From: Sinomicrobium pectinilyticum
GTDB lineage: Bacteria; Bacteroidota; Bacteroidia; Flavobacteriales; Flavobacteriaceae
Assembly: GCF_003725735.1 (NCBI RefSeq)
Contig: NZ_RJTM01000002.1
Location: 62,001 to 126,000 of the forward strand
Direction of reading: 5' to 3'
Length of the DNA stretch: 64,000 nucleotides
Part shown: piece by piece, positions 27,811 through 35,886 of the stretch
Position numbering within the stretch: the stretch's first letter is position 1
How the letters are laid out: the number at the start of each line of letters is the position of its first letter
Made by a program: the position numbers and the translations under genes
The notes under the pieces: generated by a model
The model's database searches: none
What the model was told of the DNA's origin: nothing
Seen by the model: the letters and a program-made list of their open reading frames with translations, nothing else

Positions 27811-29217
27811 ATGAAAAAATCGATATTCCTGCTGTTTGTATTTGTCCTGTGTAGCTGGAGCTGTACGGGCCAGGAAGGCAGGACTGTGGATAAGCAGGTT
27901 TTGGATAAAGCCTTTGATGTTTTCCGGGAAAAGAGTATTACGGAACATATATTTACGCATAGTGACATCGAACCCCTCATACGCAAACGGGAAGGGAGCA
28001 ATATTTTTTCTGTCCGTGAACTCGGCACGTCTGTAGAAGGGAGAAGTATCTACCGGTTGCGCTGCGGAAACGGGAAAACAAAGATCATGTTGTGGTCGCA
28101 AATGCATGGTAACGAAAGTACGGCAACCATGGCATTGCTGGATATTTTTAATTTTCTGGAAGGCAGGAATGATGATTTTGACGAACTGCGTAGCCATATA
28201 CTGGAAAATACCACGCTTTATTTCATTCCCATGCTCAATCCGGACGGGGCCGAAAAATTCCGGCGAAGAAACAGTTATGATTTTGATCTCAACCGGGATG
28301 CCGTGAGAACTGCCGCCCCGGAATCTGTTATCCTGAGAGAAGCAAGAGCCGAAGAAGAGCCGGATTTCGGTTTCAATCTGCACGACCAGAATATATATTA
28401 CAATGTTTCCGGAACTTCCAGACCTGCAACTATTTCCGTTTTAGCTCCGGCTTTTAACCGGGAAAGGGAAATAAATGATGTACGGAGACGTGCCATGCAG
28501 GTTATTGTGGGAATGAACCGGCTTTTGCAGGAATACATTCCCGGAGGGGTCGGAAAATATGATGATACTTTTGAGCCGCGGGCCTTTGGCGATAATTTCC
28601 AGAAATGGGGAACCAGTACCATTCTCATAGAATCCGGAGGATATCCGGATGATCCGGAAAAGCAATTTATACGGAAGTTGAATTTTTCGGTTATTCTTCA
28701 TGCTCTTTCGGAAATAGCCTCAGGAGATTATGAACAATACCGGACCGAAGATTATTTCCGGATCCCGGATAACGATTCCAAACTCACAGACCTTCTTATC
28801 CGTAATGTGGAAGTGACGGGAAGAGAGGGGGAGCATTACCTTACCGATATCAATATCCGCAGAGGAGAAGAAACTCCGCATATTGCTGATCTGGGGGACC
28901 TGTCGGTGTTTTACGGGTATGAGGAGCTGGACGCCTCCGGTTATACGTGGATGCCTGGTAAGGTCTATGAAAAGACATATTCCTCGCCCCGTGCCATTAA
29001 TCCCGACGAAGCGATGTCCCTGCTCCGCAAAGGATATGCTGCAGTTCGTATCAGTTCTTCGGAAAAAGACGAAAAAACAGACCTCCCCTTACTGCTCCTG
29101 GGAGAAAAAGAAAATCTGTCCGAAGGCCTGTTTCTAGGGAGACCGGCTTATTTTTTCCTCGTCAAAGATGGCCAACCGGTATATGCCATAGCAGACGGAG
29201 AAGTGATAAAGCTATAA
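27811..29217 (+). CDS. M14 family zinc carboxypeptidase, probable lipoprotein, 468 aa
   Basis: Start at ATG 27811 gives a signal ending in a lipobox-like CSWSC. An upstream in-frame start at 27703 would overlap bshA. The peptidase domain (about 40-310) has MHGNESTATMAL (HxxE zinc motif), PMLNPDGAEKFRRRN and DLNRDA (substrate Arg/Asn region), FNLHDQ (third zinc His) and the catalytic Glu in LIESGGYPDD. A C-terminal domain of about 130 residues of unknown role follows. It is likely an outer-membrane or periplasmic metallopeptidase. Confidence 0.9.
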   Translation: MKKSIFLLFVFVLCSWSCTGQEGRTVDKQVLDKAFDVFREKSITEHIFTHSDIEPLIRKREGSNIFSVRELGTSVEGRSIYRLRCGNGKTKIMLWSQMHGNESTATMALLDIFNFLEGRNDDFDELRSHILENTTLYFIPMLNPDGAEKFRRRNSYDFDLNRDAVRTAAPESVILREARAEEEPDFGFNLHDQNIYYNVSGTSRPATISVLAPAFNREREINDVRRRAMQVIVGMNRLLQEYIPGGVGKYDDTFEPRAFGDNFQKWGTSTILIESGGYPDDPEKQFIRKLNFSVILHALSEIASGDYEQYRTEDYFRIPDNDSKLTDLLIRNVEVTGREGEHYLTDINIRRGEETPHIADLGDLSVFYGYEELDASGYTWMPGKVYEKTYSSPRAINPDEAMSLLRKGYAAVRISSSEKDEKTDLPLLLLGEKENLSEGLFLGRPAYFFLVKDGQPVYAIADGEVIKL

Positions 29218-29396
29218 CATTCTGTCCACCGGCAGGGCCGGTAAGCCACTGATGTGTTCCGGGGTTGATTTGCCGGCGATTTACACCCGGAGCCGGGTAA
29301 GGTATCCTGTAAGATGATTTCTTTGAAATACGTAGCCGGACCGGGATGGTATTTTTAACGGAAATTCCCATTACTGTCCATTACGTACCGGCCTCT

Positions 29397-31721
29397 TTAG
29401 TCCCTGTTCCTTTTCTTACCTCCGAAAAGCCGCTTGAAGAACCCTTCTTTTTTCTTTTTTTTCTTTGCTTTTTTCCTGTTTTCCCGTATCTCCTTTTTAC
29501 GGACTTCATCCGGATTTCCGAAGATTTTTTCTAAGAAAGTATCCTCGCGGATATTGTCACAGTTCAATTCTTCGAGAACAGAAGCCGATGTAGCCGGGAA
29601 CCGGGCGGCAGTATAAGTGTTATAGGTGGTGTCCCTGCTCATTTTTTGCATGAATTTCGCAAAAACGGGTAATGCGGAGTTAGCCCCCTGTCCCATACTT
29701 GTACTGCGAAACCCGATGCGGTGATCGTCTGCTCCGACCCAGGTTACGGTTACGAGGTTCGGAGTAATGCCTACGAACCAGCCGTCTTTGTTGGATTGAG
29801 TAGTACCTGTTTTTCCGGCAATGGCATTTTGCAGTTTGTAGGAATATCGTATCCTGGATGCCGTGCCTTCGTTTACCGTGGCCTTCATCATTTCCAGCAT
29901 CACCTGCCGGGTATGTTCGGAAAATGCAGGTCTGGCTGTCTGTTCCGGCTCGAATTCCACGAGCACGTTACCCTCGTTATCTTCTATACGGGTTATGAAA
30001 AACGGCTTTACGGGTCTGCTTTTGTTTACATACGCCGCGTAAGCTCCCGCCATTTCTTCCACACTGATCCCCGCTGTTCCCAGTGCCAATGAAGGGACTT
30101 CCGGGAGGGGAGAGACAATCCCCATTCTTTTGGCCATGGCAATAGTATTCGAAATGCCGGCATAGTCCAGTACCTTCACCGCTATGGTGTTTATGGAACG
30201 GCTCAGGGCGTATTTAAGGGAGTAGTTTATAAACTCTTCCTCTTCCTTATCCGTGGCATTGGAGGGGCTCCATCCGTCATATTCTTCATAAACTACTTTT
30301 TTGGGCGAAAAATAAGAACAGGGGTACAGGCCGTTTTCAAGGGCGGTGGTATACACAATCGGCTTAAAAGTAGAGCCTACCTGCCTTTTGCTCTGCCGTA
30401 CATGGTCGTATTTGAAATGTTTGTAGTTGATACCCCCGATCCAGGTACGTATTGCGCCGGTATGCGGATCAATACTTATCATTCCCGTATTGAGGAATTT
30501 GAGATAATGCACTATGCTGTCTATAGTGCTCCTGTTCGCTATCGTATTTTCTTCCCAGTCAAAGAGCTCTATCTTTCGGGGTTTATTCAGGGAATCCATG
30601 ATCTTTTTTTCATCCCAGCCCTGCTGTTTCAGGGAAAGATAGGGTTGTGATCTTTTTACGGCTTCTTCTTTTATCCTGGCATTTGCCATCCAGGGAGCCC
30701 GTTTGCCGTAACTTTTTTCGAACTGTTGCTGCAGTTTCGAAAGGTGTTCTTTCATGGCCTCTTCGGCTAACGACTGCATTTTGGCATCCAGCGTGGTAAA
30801 TATCCGAAGCCCGTCCCGGTAAATATCGTATGTCTTGCCTTCGGAATCCGGGTTAGTTTTACACCATGATTCCACTTCCTTCTTTACCTGTTCGCGGAAA
30901 TAAGGGGCGATACCTTCGTCATGAGAATACGCAGTATACCGCAGTTCGGTCGGAACGGTTTTAAGACTGTCATAAACCTCTTTGTCCAGGTAGTCATATT
31001 TGACCATCTGGTGGAGTACGGTATTACGGCGTTCCATACTTTTTTCAGGAAACAACCTGGGATTGTAATAATAGTTGGCCTTGAGCATACCTGCCAGGGT
31101 GGCCGCCTCATCTACGGACAGCAGTCTGGCTCTTTTACCGAAGAACTTATAGGAAGCACTTTCTATGCCATAGGTGTTATCGCTAAAGGGCACGGTGTTG
31201 AGATACAGGGCCAGGATCTCCTTTTTGTCATATACCTTTTCTATACGCCTGGCTATGATCATTTCACGTAATTTGTTTACCGCAATACCCAGCCTGCCGT
31301 AATTTTTTCTTTTGTAAAGGTTTTTTGCCAGTTGCTGGGTAATGGTACTGCCTCCGCCGGAAGAATCGTCACGGAGCAGGATACTTTTAAAGAATACCCG
31401 GAAAAAACTGCGGTAATCAATACCGTTATGATCGTAAAAACGAAAATCTTCCGTAGCTATCAGGGCATCTATCATGTTTTCGGGAATATCCTCATACGCG
31501 ATGGACTGCCTGTCGAACATGTAGTATTTTCCGATGAGTTCCTCCTCCTGTCCGTATACTTCCGACGCTTCGGCCTGTACGATCTCTTCGAGTTCTTTCC
31601 TGTCCGGAATATGTCCCCACAGGCCAAAGTAAATACTCCAGTAAAACAATAAAAAAGCCAGGATAAGTCCGCCAATTACCAGGAGGGACCACCGTAACCA
31701 TTTGGATTTGATCTTTCGCAT
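29397..31721 (-). CDS. Penicillin-binding protein 1A, bifunctional transglycosylase/transpeptidase, 774 aa
   Basis: Class A PBP that polymerises and crosslinks peptidoglycan. N-terminal helix (about 12-33), then a GT51 domain with catalytic E91 in ATEDFRFYDH and GGSTITQQLAKN, and a transpeptidase domain with S450-TFK453, SRSIN and KTGTT. The lysine-rich C-tail (RKKAKKKKKKEGFFKRL) is a charged extension. It is convergent with the M14 gene (179-bp gap with no clear terminator) and divergent from moaCB. Confidence 0.96.
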   Translation of the reverse strand: MRKIKSKWLRWSLLVIGGLILAFLLFYWSIYFGLWGHIPDRKELEEIVQAEASEVYGQEEELIGKYYMFDRQSIAYEDIPENMIDALIATEDFRFYDHNGIDYRSFFRVFFKSILLRDDSSGGGSTITQQLAKNLYKRKNYGRLGIAVNKLREMIIARRIEKVYDKKEILALYLNTVPFSDNTYGIESASYKFFGKRARLLSVDEAATLAGMLKANYYYNPRLFPEKSMERRNTVLHQMVKYDYLDKEVYDSLKTVPTELRYTAYSHDEGIAPYFREQVKKEVESWCKTNPDSEGKTYDIYRDGLRIFTTLDAKMQSLAEEAMKEHLSKLQQQFEKSYGKRAPWMANARIKEEAVKRSQPYLSLKQQGWDEKKIMDSLNKPRKIELFDWEENTIANRSTIDSIVHYLKFLNTGMISIDPHTGAIRTWIGGINYKHFKYDHVRQSKRQVGSTFKPIVYTTALENGLYPCSYFSPKKVVYEEYDGWSPSNATDKEEEEFINYSLKYALSRSINTIAVKVLDYAGISNTIAMAKRMGIVSPLPEVPSLALGTAGISVEEMAGAYAAYVNKSRPVKPFFITRIEDNEGNVLVEFEPEQTARPAFSEHTRQVMLEMMKATVNEGTASRIRYSYKLQNAIAGKTGTTQSNKDGWFVGITPNLVTVTWVGADDHRIGFRSTSMGQGANSALPVFAKFMQKMSRDTTYNTYTAARFPATSASVLEELNCDNIREDTFLEKIFGNPDEVRKKEIRENRKKAKKKKKKEGFFKRLFGGKKRNRD

Positions 31722-31890
31722 ACGCTAATATATACGCAAAACGAACAATATTAGTATGTCTGTTTGAGATTTTTTTGAATTCCCCGCATAAATTTTGTAG
31801 CTGTTTTGCTGAAAACAGCGTTTTTAGCGAAAATTTTCCCCTGATCTTTATCGGGTGAAATTTTCCGGAAGACAAGGGCAGAACCTTTTT

Positions 31891-31898
31891 TATTTTTG
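31891..31898 (+). promoter_or_regulatory. -7 box for moaCB
   Basis: TATTTTTG fits TAnnTTTG. The predicted start near 31905 is inside the longer open frame, so translation must begin at ATG 31939. Confidence 0.45.
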
Positions 31899-31938
31899 TA
31901 TTTTGACAGCGATTGTAAAGACAGGTAAAAAACAGCTT

Positions 31939-32847
31939 ATGGTAGACATTACACACAAAATAACAACACTGCGTGCAGCCACGGCACAAGCAGAAGTACA
32001 GGTGGGGAAAAAGGAAACGATAGATGCTGTCAGGAAAAACCTGGTGCCTAAGGGAAATGTACTGGAAATGGCAAAAACGGCCGGCCTTTTTGCCGTGAAA
32101 AATACCAGCGCGGTGATACCGGACTGCCATCCGTTGCCTATTGAGTACACTGCTGTGGATTACGAGATTGAAGAACGGAAAATACGTATTGTTTTTACGG
32201 TAAAAGCCGTATATAAGACCGGGGTGGAAGTAGAGGCCATGCACGGGGCGTCGGTAGTAGCCTTGACCATGTACGATATGCTGAAGCCCATTGATAAGGA
32301 CATAGAGATAAAACATATTAAACTGTTACATAAAAAAGGAGGGAAATCTTCTTTTGTGAATGAGTTTCCCATACCTCTTCGGGCCGCGGTAGTGGTGTGT
32401 TCCGATACGATATCCGCAGGAAAAAAGGAAGACAGGGCCGGGAAAGTGATCGTAGACAAACTGAACCGGTTGGATGTGCAGGTTTCCGCTTATGACATTA
32501 TTCCCGATGAAACGGATATTATCGAAAACAAAGTACATGAATATGCTAAAAACAATGACTTACTGATCTTTACCGGCGGGACAGGGCTGTCCGGAAGAGA
32601 TGTCACCCCGGAAGCTCTGTCTCCTCTTCTGGATCGCAGAATACCCGGTGTGGAAGAGGCTATCCGCAATTATGGCCAGCAACGGATGCCATATGCCATG
32701 TTGTCCCGAAGCGTAGCCGGAATGGCCGGAAAATGCCTGGTACTGGCATTGCCGGGGTCCACTAACGGGGCCGCAGAATCCATGGATGCCATATTCCCGC
32801 ACATACTGCACCTTTTCAAGGTGACGGGCGGGCAGCGGCATGACTGA
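31939..32847 (+). CDS. moaCB: Bifunctional molybdenum cofactor biosynthesis protein MoaC/MoaB, 302 aa
   Basis: N-terminal MoaC domain (about 1-150: HPLPIEYTAVDYEI, MHGASVVALTMYDMLKPIDK, IKHIKLLHKKGGKS), which with MoaA makes cyclic pyranopterin monophosphate. C-terminal MoaB/MogA domain (about 155-300: VVVCSDTISAGKKEDRAG, TGGTGLSGRDVTPEAL, LPGSTNGAAESMD), which adenylates molybdopterin. This MoaC-MoaB fusion is a known form in Bacteroidota. No other moa or moe gene is in the window. It is convergent with the DUF4202 gene, the two stops being 12 bp apart. Confidence 0.95.
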   Translation: MVDITHKITTLRAATAQAEVQVGKKETIDAVRKNLVPKGNVLEMAKTAGLFAVKNTSAVIPDCHPLPIEYTAVDYEIEERKIRIVFTVKAVYKTGVEVEAMHGASVVALTMYDMLKPIDKDIEIKHIKLLHKKGGKSSFVNEFPIPLRAAVVVCSDTISAGKKEDRAGKVIVDKLNRLDVQVSAYDIIPDETDIIENKVHEYAKNNDLLIFTGGTGLSGRDVTPEALSPLLDRRIPGVEEAIRNYGQQRMPYAMLSRSVAGMAGKCLVLALPGSTNGAAESMDAIFPHILHLFKVTGGQRHD

Positions 32848-32859
32848 AACGGCCCGGAT

Positions 32860-33453
32860 TTATCCGGATTGTAAGGCTTTCTTTATCAGGGTAAGTGCCC
32901 CGGGAGATAATTTCAGTTCCAGTGCGGCTTTCTGGCCGGGGCCGGACATTTTTGTCCAGGTTTTCCGCACGATATCCACAACTTTGTCCTCAGGGTGTTT
33001 GGCGGCAAAATCTTTAAAGTAATACTGCAGGAACACCAGGCATACCACATCTTCCAGTACCTGGCTTTCTTCGTCCTTCTTGAGTTGTTTTTTGCGTATG
33101 AGCACGGCGACCCGCTCGGTGAAATTGTCTTTAAATCCGAGGTCCTTAAGTATTTCAGTGGTTTTTTCGGCGTGAAATTTTTTCAATGCTTCCCGCCATT
33201 TCAGGTAACCTACCCTGTCCATAGGATACGCATTCCTGTCTATTTTCCAGCGGCATATGTGTTGCGCCCTGGCCGCTATTTGAAGTTCCCCGGAGGCATC
33301 GGGGTAATAATCCAGCAGTTTTTCCGTCATGCGCCTTGAATAAAGGAGTTCCTTGGGGAATTCTACCCCGCCGATGACTTCTGTATTCGGGTCTTTCGCA
33401 TTCTCTGCATCTATTTGTGCGATAGCCATTTCAAACTTGGATACGTGTTCCAT
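32860..33453 (-). CDS. DUF4202 domain-containing protein, 197 aa
   Basis: Matches the DUF4202 pattern along its length (FEMAIAQIDAENAKDPN, LLYSRRMTEKLLDYYP, ARAQHICRWKIDRNAYPMDR, DKVVDIVRKTWTKMS). Soluble, mainly helical, with two conserved His/Arg-rich segments that resemble an HD-like active site, but no biochemical role is known. Single gene between moaCB and the SRPBCC gene. Confidence 0.88.
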   Translation of the reverse strand: MEHVSKFEMAIAQIDAENAKDPNTEVIGGVEFPKELLYSRRMTEKLLDYYPDASGELQIAARAQHICRWKIDRNAYPMDRVGYLKWREALKKFHAEKTTEILKDLGFKDNFTERVAVLIRKKQLKKDEESQVLEDVVCLVFLQYYFKDFAAKHPEDKVVDIVRKTWTKMSGPGQKAALELKLSPGALTLIKKALQSG

Positions 33454-33614
33454 CTTACATTTTTTGTGGATTGGAAAATACGGTTATAAATGAAAAACAA
33501 TATACGTTTTTTTCGGATTTTCCCTTTTAAATCGGAGATGCATTTTTACCGGCTTCCCGGAGCAGACTATAAAAATATGAAGGATTCGTTTTTATCTCTG
33601 TATAAATACATATA

Positions 33615-34019
33615 TCAACCGGGTATGTTCTCTACAATTTCCTTGAGTTGAAGCAGGTCCATTTCCACAAGCCGGGCATCCTGCTGATACTGTTTTTCGG
33701 TCATTCCGGGCAATTGATACAGGCTAAACACTATTTCGCAGCCATCTGCATTGGAAAATACCCGCATGGGATTATACACGGTTTCTCCGGAAGGAAGGGT
33801 TACCTCGTGGTCCAGTACGCCAAGATCGTTAGAGGGAACAAAGGCTACCTGCACGGAGCCCATGGGAGATTCTGCAATCCAGACGTCACCTTCTTTGCGG
33901 ATGGAGCCGCTCAGTCCCGCCGCCCATTTGGGCAGGTTCAGGGGGTCGGAAACAAAATCATAGACGGCTTTCATCGGCTTGTCAATGGATATGCTGATAT
34001 GTCTGGAAGGTAAGGTCAT
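33615..34019 (-). CDS. SRPBCC (START-like) domain protein, 134 aa
   Basis: Small ligand-binding or stress-type SRPBCC protein (polyketide cyclase/AHSA1 superfamily): HISISIDKPMKAVYDFVSDP at the N-terminus and a C-terminal helix (ARLVEMDLLQLKEIVE). ATG 34019 is preferred over 34046, because a TAACTTTG -7 box on the minus strand lies at 34044-34051. It is divergent from the marR gene, and the shared palindrome suggests joint control. The ligand is unknown. Confidence 0.85.
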   Translation of the reverse strand: MTLPSRHISISIDKPMKAVYDFVSDPLNLPKWAAGLSGSIRKEGDVWIAESPMGSVQVAFVPSNDLGVLDHEVTLPSGETVYNPMRVFSNADGCEIVFSLYQLPGMTEKQYQQDARLVEMDLLQLKEIVENIPG

Positions 34020-34043
34020 TTTAATATTTTTTTTGATGATTAT

Positions 34044-34051
34044 CAAAGTTA
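34044..34051 (-). promoter_or_regulatory. -7 box for the SRPBCC gene
   Basis: TAACTTTG on the minus strand fits TAnnTTTG. The leader to ATG 34019 is about 18 nt. Confidence 0.45.
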
Positions 34052-34094
34052 GCGACTTTTTCAGAGAACGGGAACAAAAGAAATAATAATACCT

Positions 34095-34119
34095 AAATAG
34101 TTGATTTTGTCAACTATTT
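34095..34119. promoter_or_regulatory. Perfect palindrome, probable MarR operator
   Basis: AAATAGTTGA (34095-34104), spacer TTTTG, TCAACTATTT (34110-34119): a 10-bp perfect inverted repeat in the divergent SRPBCC/marR region. It covers the -33 position of a candidate marR promoter (TAATTTG at 34125-34131), so binding of the MarR protein would repress its own operon. Confidence 0.75.
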
Positions 34120-34154
34120 TATGTTAATTTGTCCTTTATTTAAAACACTCTAAT

Positions 34155-34586
34155 ATGGAACAGGCCCTAGTGGATGAGATACGGGCATTCAACCGTTTTT
34201 ATACCGACATCATAGGTCTCCTCAACCGGAATTTTCTCGACAGTCCGTACTCCCTTGCCGAGATCCGGGTTGTGTATGAGATCTTCCATCAACAAGGAAT
34301 AATGGCATCGGAGATCATGGACAGTATGCACATAGATAAAAGTTACCTGAGCCGTATCCTGAAAAAACTGGAAAAGGACGGGCTGGTGACCAGGGAGAAG
34401 TCCGGAGAAGACGGACGGGCTTACCTGCTGTTCCTGACAGAAACGGGGAAGACCGAATTTAACCGGTTAAACCGGGCTTCAGACAGGCAGGTTGTGAGAT
34501 TGCTGGAACCATTATCGGGAAAAGAAAAGGAACGGTTAGTAGAACTAATGAAAAATATAAAACGGATATTAACTCCGGAAACATAA
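34155..34586 (+). CDS. MarR family transcriptional regulator, 143 aa
   Basis: Winged-helix dimeric regulator: dimer helix at the N-terminus, recognition part MASEIMDSMHIDKSYLSRILKKLE is followed by the wing VTREKSGEDGRAYLLFLT, and C-terminal helices. It lies 7 bp upstream of a GNAT gene, a pairing common in MarR/GNAT bifunctional families, and is divergent from an SRPBCC gene across a perfect palindrome. Probably autoregulatory. The inducer is unknown. Confidence 0.92.
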   Translation: MEQALVDEIRAFNRFYTDIIGLLNRNFLDSPYSLAEIRVVYEIFHQQGIMASEIMDSMHIDKSYLSRILKKLEKDGLVTREKSGEDGRAYLLFLTETGKTEFNRLNRASDRQVVRLLEPLSGKEKERLVELMKNIKRILTPET

Positions 34587-34593
34587 AATAAGC

Positions 34594-35094
34594 ATGCGAA
34601 ATATCGTAAACCCGCCAAAGATTAATATAAGGACCGATTTGCGTCCGGGAGACCTTGGCTATGTGGCCTGCCTGCACGGCAGAATATATAACGAAGAATG
34701 TGGTTATGGCCGCGGATTTGAAAGCTATGTCCTGGAGGGACTGGCAGCGTTTTTACGGGAATATGATCCGTCCAGGGACCGGGCGTGGGTATGTGAGGAC
34801 GGAAGTCAGATCGTGGGATTTCTGTCCGGAGTACACCGCGATCATGCGATACAACTGCGTTACTTTATTCTGTTACCTGAATATCGCGGTTTCGGATTGG
34901 GAAAAAAACTTATGCAGTCTTTTATAGCATATATGAAGGAAATCAAATGTTCCCGGGCCTATCTCTGGACCACAAGAGAACAGGAAACGGCCATAGCTCT
35001 GTATGAAAGATTTGGTTTCCGGCTCCGCGAAGAAGTGCCTTCCGAATCATTTGACAAGGTCTTGGTGGAGCAGCGCTACGATATGGAACTGTAA
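34594..35094 (+). CDS. GNAT family N-acetyltransferase, 166 aa
   Basis: Acetyl-CoA-dependent acyltransferase fold. The CoA-binding motif A is RYFILLPEYRGFGLGKKLM, followed by AYLWTTREQETAIALYERFG, the usual motif B. It starts 7 bp after marR and ends just before a terminator, so the two form an operon. Together they resemble the single-chain MarR-GNAT proteins, here split. The acceptor is unknown. Confidence 0.92.
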   Translation: MRNIVNPPKINIRTDLRPGDLGYVACLHGRIYNEECGYGRGFESYVLEGLAAFLREYDPSRDRAWVCEDGSQIVGFLSGVHRDHAIQLRYFILLPEYRGFGLGKKLMQSFIAYMKEIKCSRAYLWTTREQETAIALYERFGFRLREEVPSESFDKVLVEQRYDMEL

Positions 35095-35100
35095 AAAAAT

Positions 35101-35130
35101 GCACAGGATTGCACAATGACAATCCTGTGC
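35101..35130. terminator. Terminator between GNAT and DoxX genes (convergent)
   Basis: Perfect 11-bp stem (35101-35111 with 35120-35130) and an 8-nt loop. The six A bases just left of it give a T-run on the minus strand, so it best ends the DoxX transcript and may also end marR-GNAT. Confidence 0.8.
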
Positions 35131-35137
35131 TTAAATA

Positions 35138-35545
35138 TTAATTCTTTCTGAAGAATGCCCGGTCTACCGAGTACTTTCCTCCTCCGAGAATAAAGACCAC
35201 GATACTTAAAAGCAGAAAAACGAAGGCGATGGCCTTGGTGTCGAAAGGATCGTTTGCATGCGCTATAAAATAGGCAACACACATGGTAATGAAGATCGGA
35301 ATTACGGCAAACCGTGTAAACAGCCCTATGGTGATCAGAATACCGCAAAAGAATTCTGCAAAAATCACCAGGATCAGGGATAATTCCGAACCAATCCCTA
35401 TAATATCTCCGAACATGGGAAGAATATCGTTATAAGACATTAGTTTCATATAGCCGTAACGGATAAAGAGCCCTCCGAAAATGAGCCGCAGGAGTAGTGT
35501 AGCGACATCTGTGTTCAGGGAACGATAGTCAAGAAATTTTTTCAT
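35138..35545 (-). CDS. DoxX family membrane protein, 135 aa
   Basis: Four membrane helices with the DoxX start LLLRLIFGGLFIRYGYMKL and a middle GILITIGLFTRFAVIPIFITM. DoxX proteins take part in redox or sulfur-related membrane processes, but their role in flavobacteria is not established. Single gene. The T-rich hairpin at 35101-35130 ends it. Confidence 0.9.
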   Translation of the reverse strand: MKKFLDYRSLNTDVATLLLRLIFGGLFIRYGYMKLMSYNDILPMFGDIIGIGSELSLILVIFAEFFCGILITIGLFTRFAVIPIFITMCVAYFIAHANDPFDTKAIAFVFLLLSIVVFILGGGKYSVDRAFFRKN

Positions 35546-35886
35546 ATTTGTCTGGTTTGGTTAACATTATGTTGGATAAATGTAGAAATTATTTTTCTAT
35601 TATACACAGATAGAGAAGAATACGTAGAAAATAAATTCATTTCAAAGGCTATATTATTGTCCTGGCGATGGAATCCGTACAATAATATCCTGTTTTCGGA
35701 TTATAATACTCCCCGGAATAGATATATTTATCCCTGATTTCAAAATAATATTAGTAAATAGATAATTAAGGAGCCTCATTATTTTTAATTTGTAAAATAT
35801 TAACAATATTTACAGGGTTCTTTTTGAAGAATGATTTGCTTCTCCTGACGAAGCGGGTTTGTAGCGAATGTTGTACACTAATAGAT
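35546..35886. other. 341-bp AT-rich intergenic region before the hybrid regulator
   Basis: Divergent region between DoxX and the hybrid two-component gene. I see no reading frame, RNA gene or strong hairpin. AT-rich tracts such as TTAATTTG near 35785 may contain promoters, but none is clear. Confidence 0.4.
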
